Positions 1 to 4,899 of a stretch of DNA of 6,865 nt are shown piece after piece. The stretch comes from Bacillota bacterium. Its GTDB lineage: Bacteria; Bacillota_E; Sulfobacillia; Sulfobacillales; Sulfobacillaceae. The translations under genes were made by a program, and so were the position numbers. Within the stretch, counting starts at the first letter, position 1; each line of letters opens with the position of its first letter. The notes under the pieces were generated by a model that was not told the DNA's origin, did not search any database, and saw nothing but the letters and a program-made list of their open reading frames with translations. The stretch lies in NCBI GenBank assembly GCA_021802375.1, contig JAKAAL010000219.1, positions 1 through 6,865 of the forward strand, written 5' to 3'.

Positions 1-73
1 TCCATTCTCATTCATGAGTGCTCTCCTTCTGAGTCCACAAGTCCTCCAGTTTACCAAGGTTATTGTCCCATCG
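1..73 (-). repeat. 73-bp inverted copy of 4044-4116 (fragment of RHH gene and next start)
   Basis: These bases are the exact reverse complement of 4044-4116, and the match ends abruptly at position 73/74. Read on the minus strand they encode the last 21 codons of the RHH gene (from Arg-Trp-Asp to its TGA at 10-8) and the ATG plus first five codons of the gene that overlaps it. Beyond the match the frame runs 12 more codons without a start codon and meets a TAG at 109-107, so the RHH copy is only a C-terminal fragment. The other end is cut by the window edge. Either a second copy of the region continues outside the window, or this is an assembly edge effect. Confidence 0.9.
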
Positions 74-131
74 TAGCTTATCCTCTAAACTGGTGGCTAG
101 TAGCCGCTAAACTCAAACACGGTATCATGAC

Positions 132-145
132 GACCGCAAGCGGTC
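132..145. repeat. Short perfect inverted repeat
   Basis: GACCGC, two A residues, then GCGGTC form a perfect palindrome-like hairpin just upstream of the small membrane ORF. A second small one, GGCTA-G-TAGCC, lies at 95-105. Neither is followed by a T-tract, so these are not obvious terminators. They may be binding sites or simply chance structures. Confidence 0.4.
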
Positions 146-201
146 CCGAACACCCCATGCCGGGATCCGCGGGTACGAGATCTAACAAAAGAGAGGGGAG
201 T

Positions 202-333
202 ATGGGCCAGATCCCTCACCACATGGCACAATCTGGACCAAAACATACCGATTTACGCATTGCGACAATCGTCCCGGTTGCATTTTGGAGTCTCGGATTG
301 TTGGGTGCGGCAGTAGCTTTAGCGTTTTGGTAG
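202..333 (+). CDS. Small single-helix membrane peptide, 43 aa
   Basis: An ATG at 202 follows a purine-rich GAGAGGGGAG at 191-200, a credible ribosome binding site about 5 nt upstream. The in-frame GTG, ATG or similar codons further up lack such a site, so this start is preferred. The peptide has a polar N-terminal half (about residues 1-19) and a continuous hydrophobic C-terminal half (about 20-43, IATIVPVAFW onward), which fits one transmembrane helix ending at the C-terminus. A weak promoter, TTGTCC (63-68) and TAAACT (86-91) with a 17-bp spacer, could drive it. I do not recognise a family. Small membrane peptides on plasmids can be type I toxins, holin-like proteins or uncharacterised, and nothing here decides between these. 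Confidence 0.45.
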   Translation: MGQIPHHMAQSGPKHTDLRIATIVPVAFWSLGLLGAAVALAFW

Positions 334-689
334 ACAGCGGATCTCGACGACAAACGGGTCAAGTCCGAACTTGTCATAACCCAGCCGTGCAACTCGATGG
401 CCGATAATCTGCAACAGGTGGCATGATTTTCCCGTTTCGTACCCATTTTCGGATCTAGTAGGCTAAGCATCCAGCGCCTTGACACCTCGCGGTGACCGGT
501 TTCCAGATGCTCACCCCCGAACCGCATGCTCTACCGAGAACTTTTGAGGGCGTCGGTGACCCTGGGCGGTTCTTCGGATGCTTCCTTTTCGGACCGTTGA
601 GAGTACACTGCTCTCCTGCGCCAGGTGACGGGCTTCCCCCGGCGCGGACTCCTACGAGCCCTGCCGGATTTTCAGAGCCCGAGCTCCCA

Positions 690-706
690 GCCGGGTTCCA
701 CCCGGC
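690..706. repeat. GC-rich perfect hairpin
   Basis: GCCGGGT, loop TCC, then ACCCGGC form a perfect 7-bp stem with a 3-nt loop. No T-run follows on either strand, so it is unlikely to be an intrinsic terminator. It lies immediately before the 15-bp-period direct repeats at 710-735, as part of one compact repeat cluster. Confidence 0.6.
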
Positions 707-709
707 GCT

Positions 710-735
710 CCGGTTTAGGTCATCCCGGTTTAGGT
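710..735. repeat. Two direct repeats CCGGTTTAGGT, 15-bp period
   Basis: CCGGTTTAGGT occurs at 710-720 and again at 725-735. The second copy runs into an inverted repeat, GGTTC-GTCT-GAACC (733-746). Closely spaced direct repeats plus a palindrome are typical of protein binding sites in plasmid origins or transfer regions, but only two copies are present. Confidence 0.5.
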
Positions 736-860
736 TCGTCTGAACCAGCGCGGACGGTTGTCGGATAGGACGTGAGCCATTTTCCGCTGAGGGCGGCTGG
801 GCGGACGTGGGATATGGTGGTCGTCGTCAGGTTGTCAACGCCACCCCCGTCCATACGGCG

Positions 861-869
861 TGTGGATAA
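861..869 (-). promoter_or_regulatory. DnaA box, perfect consensus
   Basis: TGTGGATAA on the plus strand is the reverse complement of TTATCCACA, the strict consensus binding site of the host initiator DnaA. It sits in the repeat-rich region about 510 bp upstream of rep. A single box is common in plasmid origins that use DnaA together with their own Rep protein. A 9-mer can also occur by chance, though that is unlikely in a window of this size. Confidence 0.5.
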
Positions 870-1113
870 CCATCTTCCGCCGTCGCCGATAATAAAGTCC
901 CTCGGGTTGTCGTTCAGGCAGATCAGCCTTTATCCTCCTACCATTCATTTCCTCTCGACACGCGGTCGCAACCGGATGGTTGGCTGACTAGTGCCTTTCC
1001 CGGCATGCTACACTCCCCGTCGGGTTTCCCGTTCGGATAAGCCGGGTGAGGATGGGCCATTCCCATCTCGAGCCCACTGCCGTGCTACGGGCAGATTTCA
1101 GACCAACCGGCGC

Positions 1114-1129
1114 AACGCCAAACGGCGTT
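1114..1129. repeat. Inverted repeat AACGCC/GGCGTT
   Basis: AACGCC, loop AAAC, then GGCGTT give a perfect 6-bp stem. A second short palindrome, AACGA-T-TCGTT, lies at 1166-1176, and GTAAA-G-TTTAC lies at 1203-1213. These continue the run of dyad symmetries between the DnaA box and rep. Confidence 0.45.
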
Positions 1130-1294
1130 CCTTACAAGCGCACCTGAGTTATCTGGGGGTATGGCAACGATTCGTTAATTTTCCGCCATAAGCCAGGTTC
1201 TGGTAAAGTTTACGCTTTATATGTTGGCCGATTGGAATAAACTTGCCCCAGACGTTACGGCCGTTCCGAATTTCCGTCTGATTAGGGTTTCACT

Positions 1295-1355
1295 TCTCGT
1301 TTATTGACACGAGAGGTCCCGGACTCAGAGACGTGTTTGTGACAGAAACACTGTC
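1295..1355. repeat. Cluster of inverted repeats upstream of rep
   Basis: TCTCGT (1295-1300) pairs with ACGAGA (1309-1314). GTGTTT (1333-1338) pairs with AAACAC (1346-1351). GACAG (1341-1345) pairs with CTGTC (1351-1355). The last two pairs overlap, so they could form alternative hairpins, as in copy-control leaders. A TTGACA at 1304-1309 has no acceptable -10 at the right spacing. The cluster is likely regulatory for rep or part of the origin. Confidence 0.5.
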
Positions 1356-1358
1356 TTG

Positions 1359-1378
1359 AGTGCCGATAAGTGCCAATA
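1359..1378 (+). repeat. Tandem 10-bp repeat AGTGCCNATA at the rep start
   Basis: AGTGCCGATA at 1359-1368 is followed directly by AGTGCCAATA at 1369-1378. A third AGTGCC lies at 1392-1397 inside the rep coding start, and another at 990-995. Repeats that overlap the rep start are a common place for Rep autoregulation or iteron-like binding. With about two full units this is suggestive only. Confidence 0.5.
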
Positions 1379-1379
1379 A

Positions 1380-2069
1380 ATGTCTAGTGATAGTGCCGGA
1401 AAGGAATCGTTGTCATACCCCGATCAAGGGCGATGGCTCGAGACGCGGCTCAAAGTGACGGAGCTGCCCTGGGCCGTACGCGAATTAGCCGGCGCTCCGG
1501 AAGTCTATCTGAGCCAAAACCGCTTCAAAGGCCCACGAAAGATCGCCCACTTGTGGCAACTCGATGCGCTGTGGGTGGACGTAGACTTTCACACAGTGGC
1601 CCAGTGGGCGGACAAGCCTCCGGAAAGCATGTGGGAACTCTCCAAAGATGTCCTAGAAGAGGAGGGTATCCCACGGCCCACGCTTACGGTGGCGACAGGT
1701 CGGGGCCTTGCCCTTGTCTGGACGCACCAACCTATTCCCCGGGCTGCACTGCCTCGATGGAATGCGTGCCAGCAACGGCTCTATCGAGCGTTTAAGCCGC
1801 TGGGGGCGGATCGCGGAGCACTGGATGCGGCCCGGGTCCTTCGGATCGTGGGCACCCAGCACGCCAAAAGCGGTCAGCTGGTCCGGGCGCTGACGCCGAC
1901 CGGGGATGCATGGGATTTCGATGCCCTCGCAGATGAATTGCTGCCCTTGACCCGCGGAGCGCTCTCCGACTTGCGAGTCCAACGTGCCCTCAGACGCGCA
2001 AAAACCCCCCAAGAGCACGACAAACACCCCCAGACGATATTTACGCCACTCTCTGGGAAGCGCGTCTGA
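1380..2069 (+). CDS. rep: Plasmid replication protein, N-terminal primase-like half (frame-disrupted)
   Basis: This 229-residue frame has the signature of the archaeo-eukaryotic primase (AEP) fold found in plasmid and phage replication proteins. It has an Asp-x-Asp metal site in LWVDVDFH (D67, D69), a TGRGLALVW segment (106-114), and D149..R152..R155..GT (158-159)..K163 in DAARVLRIVGT. The likely role is origin recognition and/or primer synthesis. The frame ends at 2069 in a tail (QTIFTPLSGKRV) unlike the rest. The -1 frame from about 2030 continues naturally into the next entry, making one protein of about 422 residues. The ATG at 1380 has no clear ribosome binding site and follows an in-frame TAA. 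A TTG at 1410, 4 nt after AAAGGA, is an alternative start. AGTGCC repeats flank the start. Confidence 0.7.
   Translation: MSSDSAGKESLSYPDQGRWLETRLKVTELPWAVRELAGAPEVYLSQNRFKGPRKIAHLWQLDALWVDVDFHTVAQWADKPPESMWELSKDVLEEEGIPRPTLTVATGRGLALVWTHQPIPRAALPRWNACQQRLYRAFKPLGADRGALDAARVLRIVGTQHAKSGQLVRALTPTGDAWDFDALADELLPLTRGALSDLRVQRALRRAKTPQEHDKHPQTIFTPLSGKRV
2000..2036 (+). other. Frameshift zone joining the two rep frames
   Basis: Two homopolymer tracts lie here: A5-C6 at 2000-2010 and C5 at 2027-2031. The plus-strand frame starting at 1380 must slip by -1 here to enter the frame of 2093-2647. A slip at CAC-CCC-CAG gives ..DKHP-PDDIYATLWEARL.., which reads as continuous protein sequence. CAGACG (2031-2036) can pair with CGTCTG (2063-2068), whose arm includes most of the stop codon of the first frame. 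Neither tract is a classic XXXYYYZ slippery heptamer. The explanations are a sequencing error in a C-run, a real disabling mutation, or programmed frameshifting; the first is the simplest. Confidence 0.6.
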
Positions 2070-2092
2070 GCGACCTCCAACGGCTTCTGGAC

Positions 2093-2647
2093 TTGCGTTG
2101 GTGGGGAGAGTTACCTCCGGGCCATCGCGACCATTGGTTGTTTCTTGCGGTGAATGCGATGGCGTGGCTCGCTCCGCCCGATGTACTGATGCGGGAAGCG
2201 TGGGCGTTGGCCAAGCAAGTGGGTGGCTGGGACCAACGCGAGGCCTCGGTGCGTCTTCAAGCGATCTTCAAACGGGCACGACAGGCCGCACAAGGGCACA
2301 CCATATCGTGGCAGGGGCAATCGATCGATCCCCGCTATATTTTTCGGACCGAGACGATCCTTGAGTGGTTGGACATTACACCGGACGAACAACGGGAGAT
2401 GCGTACTCTGATTGGTCCAGAGGAAAAGCGTTCTCGGCATCGGATTGCGGAACGGCAACGAAAGCAGGACACTGGCCAAGTACAGCAGGACCGCAGGAGT
2501 TACCTCAAACAGGCCGCAGAACGGCAGGCGGAGGCCCTAAAGAGGCGTTCCCAGGGGGAATCCATACGGCAGATAGCCGATACCCTCAATGTCAGTGTTG
2601 GAGCGGTTCAATACATGTTGAAGCAAGACTCCGGACGTGGTGTATGA
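2093..2647 (+). CDS. rep: Plasmid replication protein, C-terminal helical and HTH half
   Basis: This is the second part of the rep gene. The coding sense clearly extends upstream of the first possible start (TTG 2093) through LWEARLSDLQRLLDLRWWG, and TTG 2093 has no ribosome binding site. It is therefore most likely a continuation rather than a separate gene. The first part (residues 1-60 of this frame, with HRDHWLFLAVNAMAWL) resembles the helical domain that follows the primase domain in plasmid initiators. A charged helical linker follows (about 100-148). The end (150-176, LKRRSQGESIRQIADTLNVS) is a helix-turn-helix expected to bind DNA, probably the origin repeats. If made alone it would lack the catalytic Asp residues. 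Confidence 0.65.
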   Translation: MRWWGELPPGHRDHWLFLAVNAMAWLAPPDVLMREAWALAKQVGGWDQREASVRLQAIFKRARQAAQGHTISWQGQSIDPRYIFRTETILEWLDITPDEQREMRTLIGPEEKRSRHRIAERQRKQDTGQVQQDRRSYLKQAAERQAEALKRRSQGESIRQIADTLNVSVGAVQYMLKQDSGRGV

Positions 2648-2685
2648 AGTCCGTGCGCTTGTATGGTGGTGATAACCTCCGGAAC

Positions 2686-2716
2686 GGGCGTCCGGGACTG
2701 GTTCACCCGGGCGCCC
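2686..2716 (+). terminator. Strong hairpin downstream of rep, possible terminator
   Basis: GGGCGTCCGGG (2686-2696) pairs with CCCGGGCGCCC (2706-2716) over 11 bp with one G-U, around a 9-nt loop. It lies 38 bp after the rep stop. The T-rich run (TTTTCTTCTG) begins about 14 nt later, not directly behind the stem, so it may be a weak or Rho-assisted terminator or a transcript-stabilising structure. Confidence 0.5.
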
Positions 2717-3128
2717 TGAGGAATTGCTCGTTTTCTTCTGTTACGGGGGGCTCCTTTGGGTTGCTTCGTTGAGTGTGGCATTACTTGTTGTGATTTTTGG
2801 TCTTGTCCTTGCGATGGTTATTTCTTTAATAGTGCTCGTAGTTTAGGCTCTTGGGTTTTGGGGGGAGTGTGGCATAGTGACTCAAATGTATTGTGCCATA
2901 TATGGGGTCCCGCCAACAAAACGCAGATTTCCCCCGGTTGAAATACCTTTATTTGGTTAATATGAACTTGCCGATACCACATATCGAGGATTTTCTTGAG
3001 ATAGCGTTCGTTTGAAAGACGCTTGGTGGGCTCCGATTCCAGAAATCTACGGGGATTTCCCTTCCCTTGCGAATATCTTAGACACCAGAACACTAAAACC
3101 CCAGACGAATCTCCATTATTTTCCTTTT
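2717..3128. other. Non-coding T/G-rich intergenic region
   Basis: No convincing gene was found between rep and the minus-strand gene that ends at 3129. There is an imperfect direct repeat of about 30 bp: 2751-2781 and 2848-2875, sharing TTGGGTT and an exact GAGTGTGGCAT. A 10-bp palindrome, CCATATATGG, lies at 2896-2905. A very hydrophobic 25-codon frame from TTG 2769 to TAG 2844-2846 lacks a ribosome binding site. A weak plus-strand promoter-like pair, TTGAAA (2938-2943) and TATGAA (2961-2966), has 17-bp spacing but no gene follows it. Confidence 0.5.
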
Positions 3129-3512
3129 CTAGCGTGGTTGAGACGCGCTTTGTTGGCCGGACCCCTCTAAGCGGCTGTACACCCACCCCGCCGGGCCTTT
3201 GGGCGGGTAGAACGTGTAGTGCCGCTCAATTGGTGCGTACCCCGGTTTCATGTCGGTGTACATCCACGTTGGGTCGCGCTTGACGTCAGCGGGGTAATAG
3301 CTCTCCGTGAGATGTGTCACCCCATCTGCATGGGTGCGCCCGTCCAGCGCATAGAGCGAGTGATCCCCGACCGGCGTCGGACCATCGATGCTAATTTCGA
3401 AGCAGCCCGGTTTTTGGGCGGCGTGTCGAATGGTTTGGTAAATCATCTCGCGGACATTCTCGCGGTCTTCTGGGGACGCGAGATCATCCACCCGGAATGT
3501 GAGCTCTGTCAT
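3129..3512 (-). CDS. Hypothetical protein, 127 aa
   Basis: The product is an unrecognised soluble protein with no signal peptide or membrane segment from this start. Its composition looks like real coding sequence: mixed charged and hydrophobic N-terminal half (MTELTFRVDDLASPEDREN), then a Tyr/Pro/Gly-rich second half (SYYPADVKRD, MKPGYAPIERHYTFYPPKG). The N-terminal 45 residues could form a small alpha/beta unit. I chose the ATG at 3512 because the upstream extension to a TTG at 3575 adds 21 hydrophobic residues of unclear value. Neither start has a visible ribosome binding site, which is odd beside the strong sites of neighbouring genes. It may be leaderless, weakly expressed, or decaying. 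It stands alone on its strand, with non-coding DNA on both sides. Confidence 0.55.
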   Translation of the reverse strand: MTELTFRVDDLASPEDRENVREMIYQTIRHAAQKPGCFEISIDGPTPVGDHSLYALDGRTHADGVTHLTESYYPADVKRDPTWMYTDMKPGYAPIERHYTFYPPKGPAGWVYSRLEGSGQQSASQPR

Positions 3513-3847
3513 GCGGAACAACACGGGGTTGCTGTAGCAAACGACCGGAAATGGCAATAGCCATACAGAAAGCAATGTTTTGGCGGAGAAACGGCCGCAT
3601 CAGGCCCTATTATTTACCTGAGCGACTCACAGTGACTTCTTTATGAAGGCTCTTGTGACCAATCCCACGAATGGCGACATCATTGCGTATCAACGGATAT
3701 AAGACTTATTGCCATTTTCGTTCCAATGATACAGGAACCCCAATCACCGCGGCTAATCTCGATTTCCCCCCTGGATACTTCAAAAATCCCTTTGTCATCC
3801 GTCTACCCCCTCCTCATTCGTTTCAGACACTTGGATGCCTTATCATC
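3513..3847. other. Intergenic region, no gene seen
   Basis: The stretch between the divergent genes at 3512 and 3900 contains no supported gene. The frame at 3671-3859 has no ribosome binding site and is poor in codon sense. The right end holds the direct repeats and promoter of the RHH gene. AT-rich ATTATTTA at about 3608-3615 could be a -10-like element for the minus-strand gene, but no matching -35 was found. Confidence 0.4.
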
Positions 3848-3857
3848 TTGATGCCTT
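3831..3857 (+). repeat. Direct repeats TTGGATGCCTT / TTGATGCCTT before the RHH promoter
   Basis: TTGGATGCCTT (3831-3841) and TTGATGCCTT (3848-3857) differ by one inserted G and lie about 16 bp apart, close to a turn and a half of the helix. The second overlaps the -35 box of the RHH gene. RHH repressors commonly bind short tandem or inverted half-sites in their own promoters, so this could be an autoregulatory operator. Confidence 0.4.
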
Positions 3858-3877
3858 GACACCTACCGTCTTATAAT
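3848..3877 (+). promoter_or_regulatory. Promoter of the RHH / Cro-like gene pair
   Basis: TTGATG (3848-3853) and a perfect TATAAT (3872-3877) are separated by 18 bp, a sigma-70/sigma-A type promoter. A TTGACA at 3856-3861 is closer to consensus but only 10 bp from the -10, so it cannot serve as its -35. The expected start of transcription near 3884 leaves a very short leader with AAAGGA before the ATG at 3900. ACCTA (3861-3865) and TAGGT (3877-3881) form an inverted repeat across the -10. Confidence 0.65.
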
Positions 3878-3899
3878 AGGTCTAAAGGATGGATGGAAA

Positions 3900-4109
3900 A
3901 TGGCCAACAAAACTGTCTTCAATGACCGCCTTACCGTCAGGCTTCCACACAGCTTGGCGCTCAAGCTCCATGTTTACAGCACTTTTACGGGAGAACAAAA
4001 GCTCAATGTGGCGACTCAAGCCATTCGGGAGTATCTTGATGCTCGATGGGACAATAACCTTGGTAAACTGGAGGACTTGTGGACTCAGAAGGAGAGCACT
4101 CATGAATGA
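3900..4109 (+). CDS. Ribbon-helix-helix (CopG/Arc-like) DNA-binding protein, 69 aa
   Basis: The layout fits the RHH fold: a short beta strand RLTVRLP (10-16), helix A at about 17-28, a turn around TGEQK (30-34), and helix B at 34-49 (LNVATQAIREYLDAR). RHH proteins bind DNA as dimers through the paired strands and act as plasmid copy-number repressors, partition or relaxosome factors, or antitoxins. Residues 50-69 form an extra charged tail rich in Asp, Glu and Lys. The ATG at 3900 follows AAAGGA at 3884-3889 and a good promoter. Its last 8 bp overlap the next gene's start (ATGAATGA), so the two are translationally coupled. Its 3' end, 4044-4116, is duplicated inverted at 1-73. I cannot say which RHH role it has. 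Confidence 0.75.
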   Translation: MANKTVFNDRLTVRLPHSLALKLHVYSTFTGEQKLNVATQAIREYLDARWDNNLGKLEDLWTQKESTHE

Positions 4110-4116
4110 GAATGGA
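4044..4116 (+). repeat. 73-bp repeat, partner of 1-73 (inverted)
   Basis: This is the intact-context copy of the inverted duplication. It covers the last 21 codons of the RHH gene, its stop, and the first five codons plus the AAGGAG ribosome binding site of the overlapping gene. Because both genes run through it uninterrupted here, this copy is the likely source and the window start the derived or artefactual copy. Confidence 0.9.
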
Positions 4117-4452
4117 TTGAATGCCCTACAATCGACCGTCATTGCCATTCGCCACTTCTCCCACGGCCCGGGCACAGACGATCAGGGCCGACACAACATC
4201 TTTTGGTTCTTGCTTCGCTCAGCTGGGGCCACTGATTCGCAATTGAGCGCATGGACAAGTGAACGATTGGTGCCGGACGACGCAGCCCTTGCGTATCTTG
4301 CCGAACACTACAACATGACAGAGGCTGATGTGATGTTTCTTGCGGCCGCCAACGAGGAAGGTCGGCGGGGATTGTTACTTGCCTTGGAGCGGCTCGGCCA
4401 ACAATTTATTAGCCCGACTAAACGCCGTCCTCCTAAGTCAATCTCGTTTTAA
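4102..4452 (+). CDS. Small protein with degenerate Cro/C1-like HTH stretch, 116 aa
   Basis: The ATG at 4102 lies 7 nt behind AAGGAG (4089-4094), a strong site that decides this start over the longer frame reaching back to 3889. Residues 44-80 (TDSQLSAWTSERLVPDDAAL, then AYLAEHYNMTEADVMFLA) follow the pattern of the second half of Cro/C1-type helix-turn-helix domains: recognition helix ending in a Trp, a turn with Pro, then a helix and an N-M-T-E-A-D-V cap. The N-terminal helices are less clear, so this is a tentative call. The C-terminus is basic (SPTKRRPPKS). Its overlap with the RHH gene resembles toxin-antitoxin and two-repressor plasmid modules. No toxin family was recognised. Its stop overlaps the stop of the facing membrane gene at TTAA. 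Confidence 0.65.
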   Translation: MNENGLNALQSTVIAIRHFSHGPGTDDQGRHNIFWFLLRSAGATDSQLSAWTSERLVPDDAALAYLAEHYNMTEADVMFLAAANEEGRRGLLLALERLGQQFISPTKRRPPKSISF

Positions 4453-4877
4453 TAGAAGTGCCAGAACAGCCATCCGACCCCCACCAATACAGCCAGCGCG
4501 AGAACCACGCGCACGGCCCGAAACGCCATCTTCCATATGATTGACCCAGCCATCAATGCACCGATGGCCACACCAATGCTGTTGACGGTCTTGCTAGTGT
4601 GCCACACTGATCTGCTGGGGGTGATTGGCGCATGACGCCACAGAATCACGGCTAAAGCCAATCCCGCAGCTACTATCGCCCATTGGCCAGTGCGCACGAT
4701 GTAAACACCAGTGATGGCATTATGTCTACGGTACGGTTGCTCCCGCTCTAAGCGATGGTCCAAATCATGATGTGTGGTTCGCTCGACAGTGGCCTTTGGT
4801 TCGTTCACCGGGGAAACAGGTGCAGTTTGGGGTTCGTCGTCTGCCAACCGAATGCGATCTCCAGGCAAGTCCCGCAT
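4449..4877 (-). CDS. Three-helix membrane protein of unknown function, 142 aa
   Basis: The first 60 residues are polar and charged (with THHDLDHRLEREQPYRRH) and probably cytoplasmic. Three hydrophobic segments follow at about 66-80, 99-116 and 122-141 (VRVVLALAVLVGVGWLFWH), and the protein ends directly after the last helix. I recognise no family. The ATG at 4877 has AAGGAGGG (4892-4885) 7 nt upstream, and a near-consensus promoter with an operator-like palindrome lies just above. The gene is therefore probably expressed on its own and repressible. Its TAA overlaps the TAA of the converging Cro-like gene, leaving no room for a terminator between them. Plasmid membrane proteins of this size may serve in entry exclusion, transfer or stress, but nothing visible decides this. 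Confidence 0.7.
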   Translation of the reverse strand: MRDLPGDRIRLADDEPQTAPVSPVNEPKATVERTTHHDLDHRLEREQPYRRHNAITGVYIVRTGQWAIVAAGLALAVILWRHAPITPSRSVWHTSKTVNSIGVAIGALMAGSIIWKMAFRAVRVVLALAVLVGVGWLFWHFY

Positions 4878-4899
4878 TTTTCGTCCCTCCTTGGCCTCT

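Larger units (their letters stand above)
334..1379. other. Repeat-rich non-coding region, candidate replication origin
   Basis: About 1 kb without a convincing gene. The open frames here (for example 492-743, 772-987 and 991-1191) start at weak codons without ribosome binding sites and have low-grade Pro/Arg/Ser-rich composition. Instead the region has hairpins at 690-706, 733-746, 1114-1129, 1166-1176, 1295-1314 and 1333-1355, direct repeats at 710-735 and 1359-1378, and a perfect DnaA box at 861-869. It lies directly upstream of the rep gene. That position and the repeat density fit a theta-type plasmid origin or copy-control region. The origin call is inference; no AT-rich melting region with regular iterons was found. 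Confidence 0.4.

Noticed and set aside
476..487. GCCTTGACACCT shared with 3853-3864
   Set aside because: A repeated 12-mer is expected by chance in a window of this size, and there is no promoter partner at the first site.
492..1191. Plus-strand frames at 492-743, 772-987 and 991-1191
   Set aside because: They lack ribosome binding sites, are Pro/Arg/Ser-rich without domain features, and cover palindromes and the DnaA box; they look non-coding.
1304..1332. TTGACA upstream of rep as a promoter
   Set aside because: No -10-like hexamer occurs 15-19 bp downstream.
1433..1795. Plus-strand frame of 120 codons inside rep
   Set aside because: It lies wholly within the primase-like coding region in another frame and has shadow-type Arg/Ser/Gly composition.
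2651..2716. tRNA-like segment with GGTTCA in a loop
   Set aside because: No acceptor stem, D-arm or anticodon arm can be folded; the loop motif belongs to the GC hairpin after rep.
2818..3186. Minus-strand 122-codon frame
   Set aside because: It overlaps the end of the gene at 3129-3512 in another frame, starts at a non-ATG codon without a ribosome binding site, and spans the repeats of the intergenic region. It is not fully excluded.
3219..3560. Plus-strand 113-codon frame opposite the minus-strand gene
   Set aside because: It is antisense to a frame with better protein-like composition, and no ribosome binding site precedes it.
3856..3877. TTGACA as -35 of the TATAAT at 3872
   Set aside because: The spacer is only 10 bp; TTGATG at 3848 gives 18 bp and is preferred.
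3889..4101. N-terminal extension of the Cro-like protein back to 3889
   Set aside because: It runs through the RHH gene in another frame. The ATG at 4102 has a strong AAGGAG at ideal spacing.
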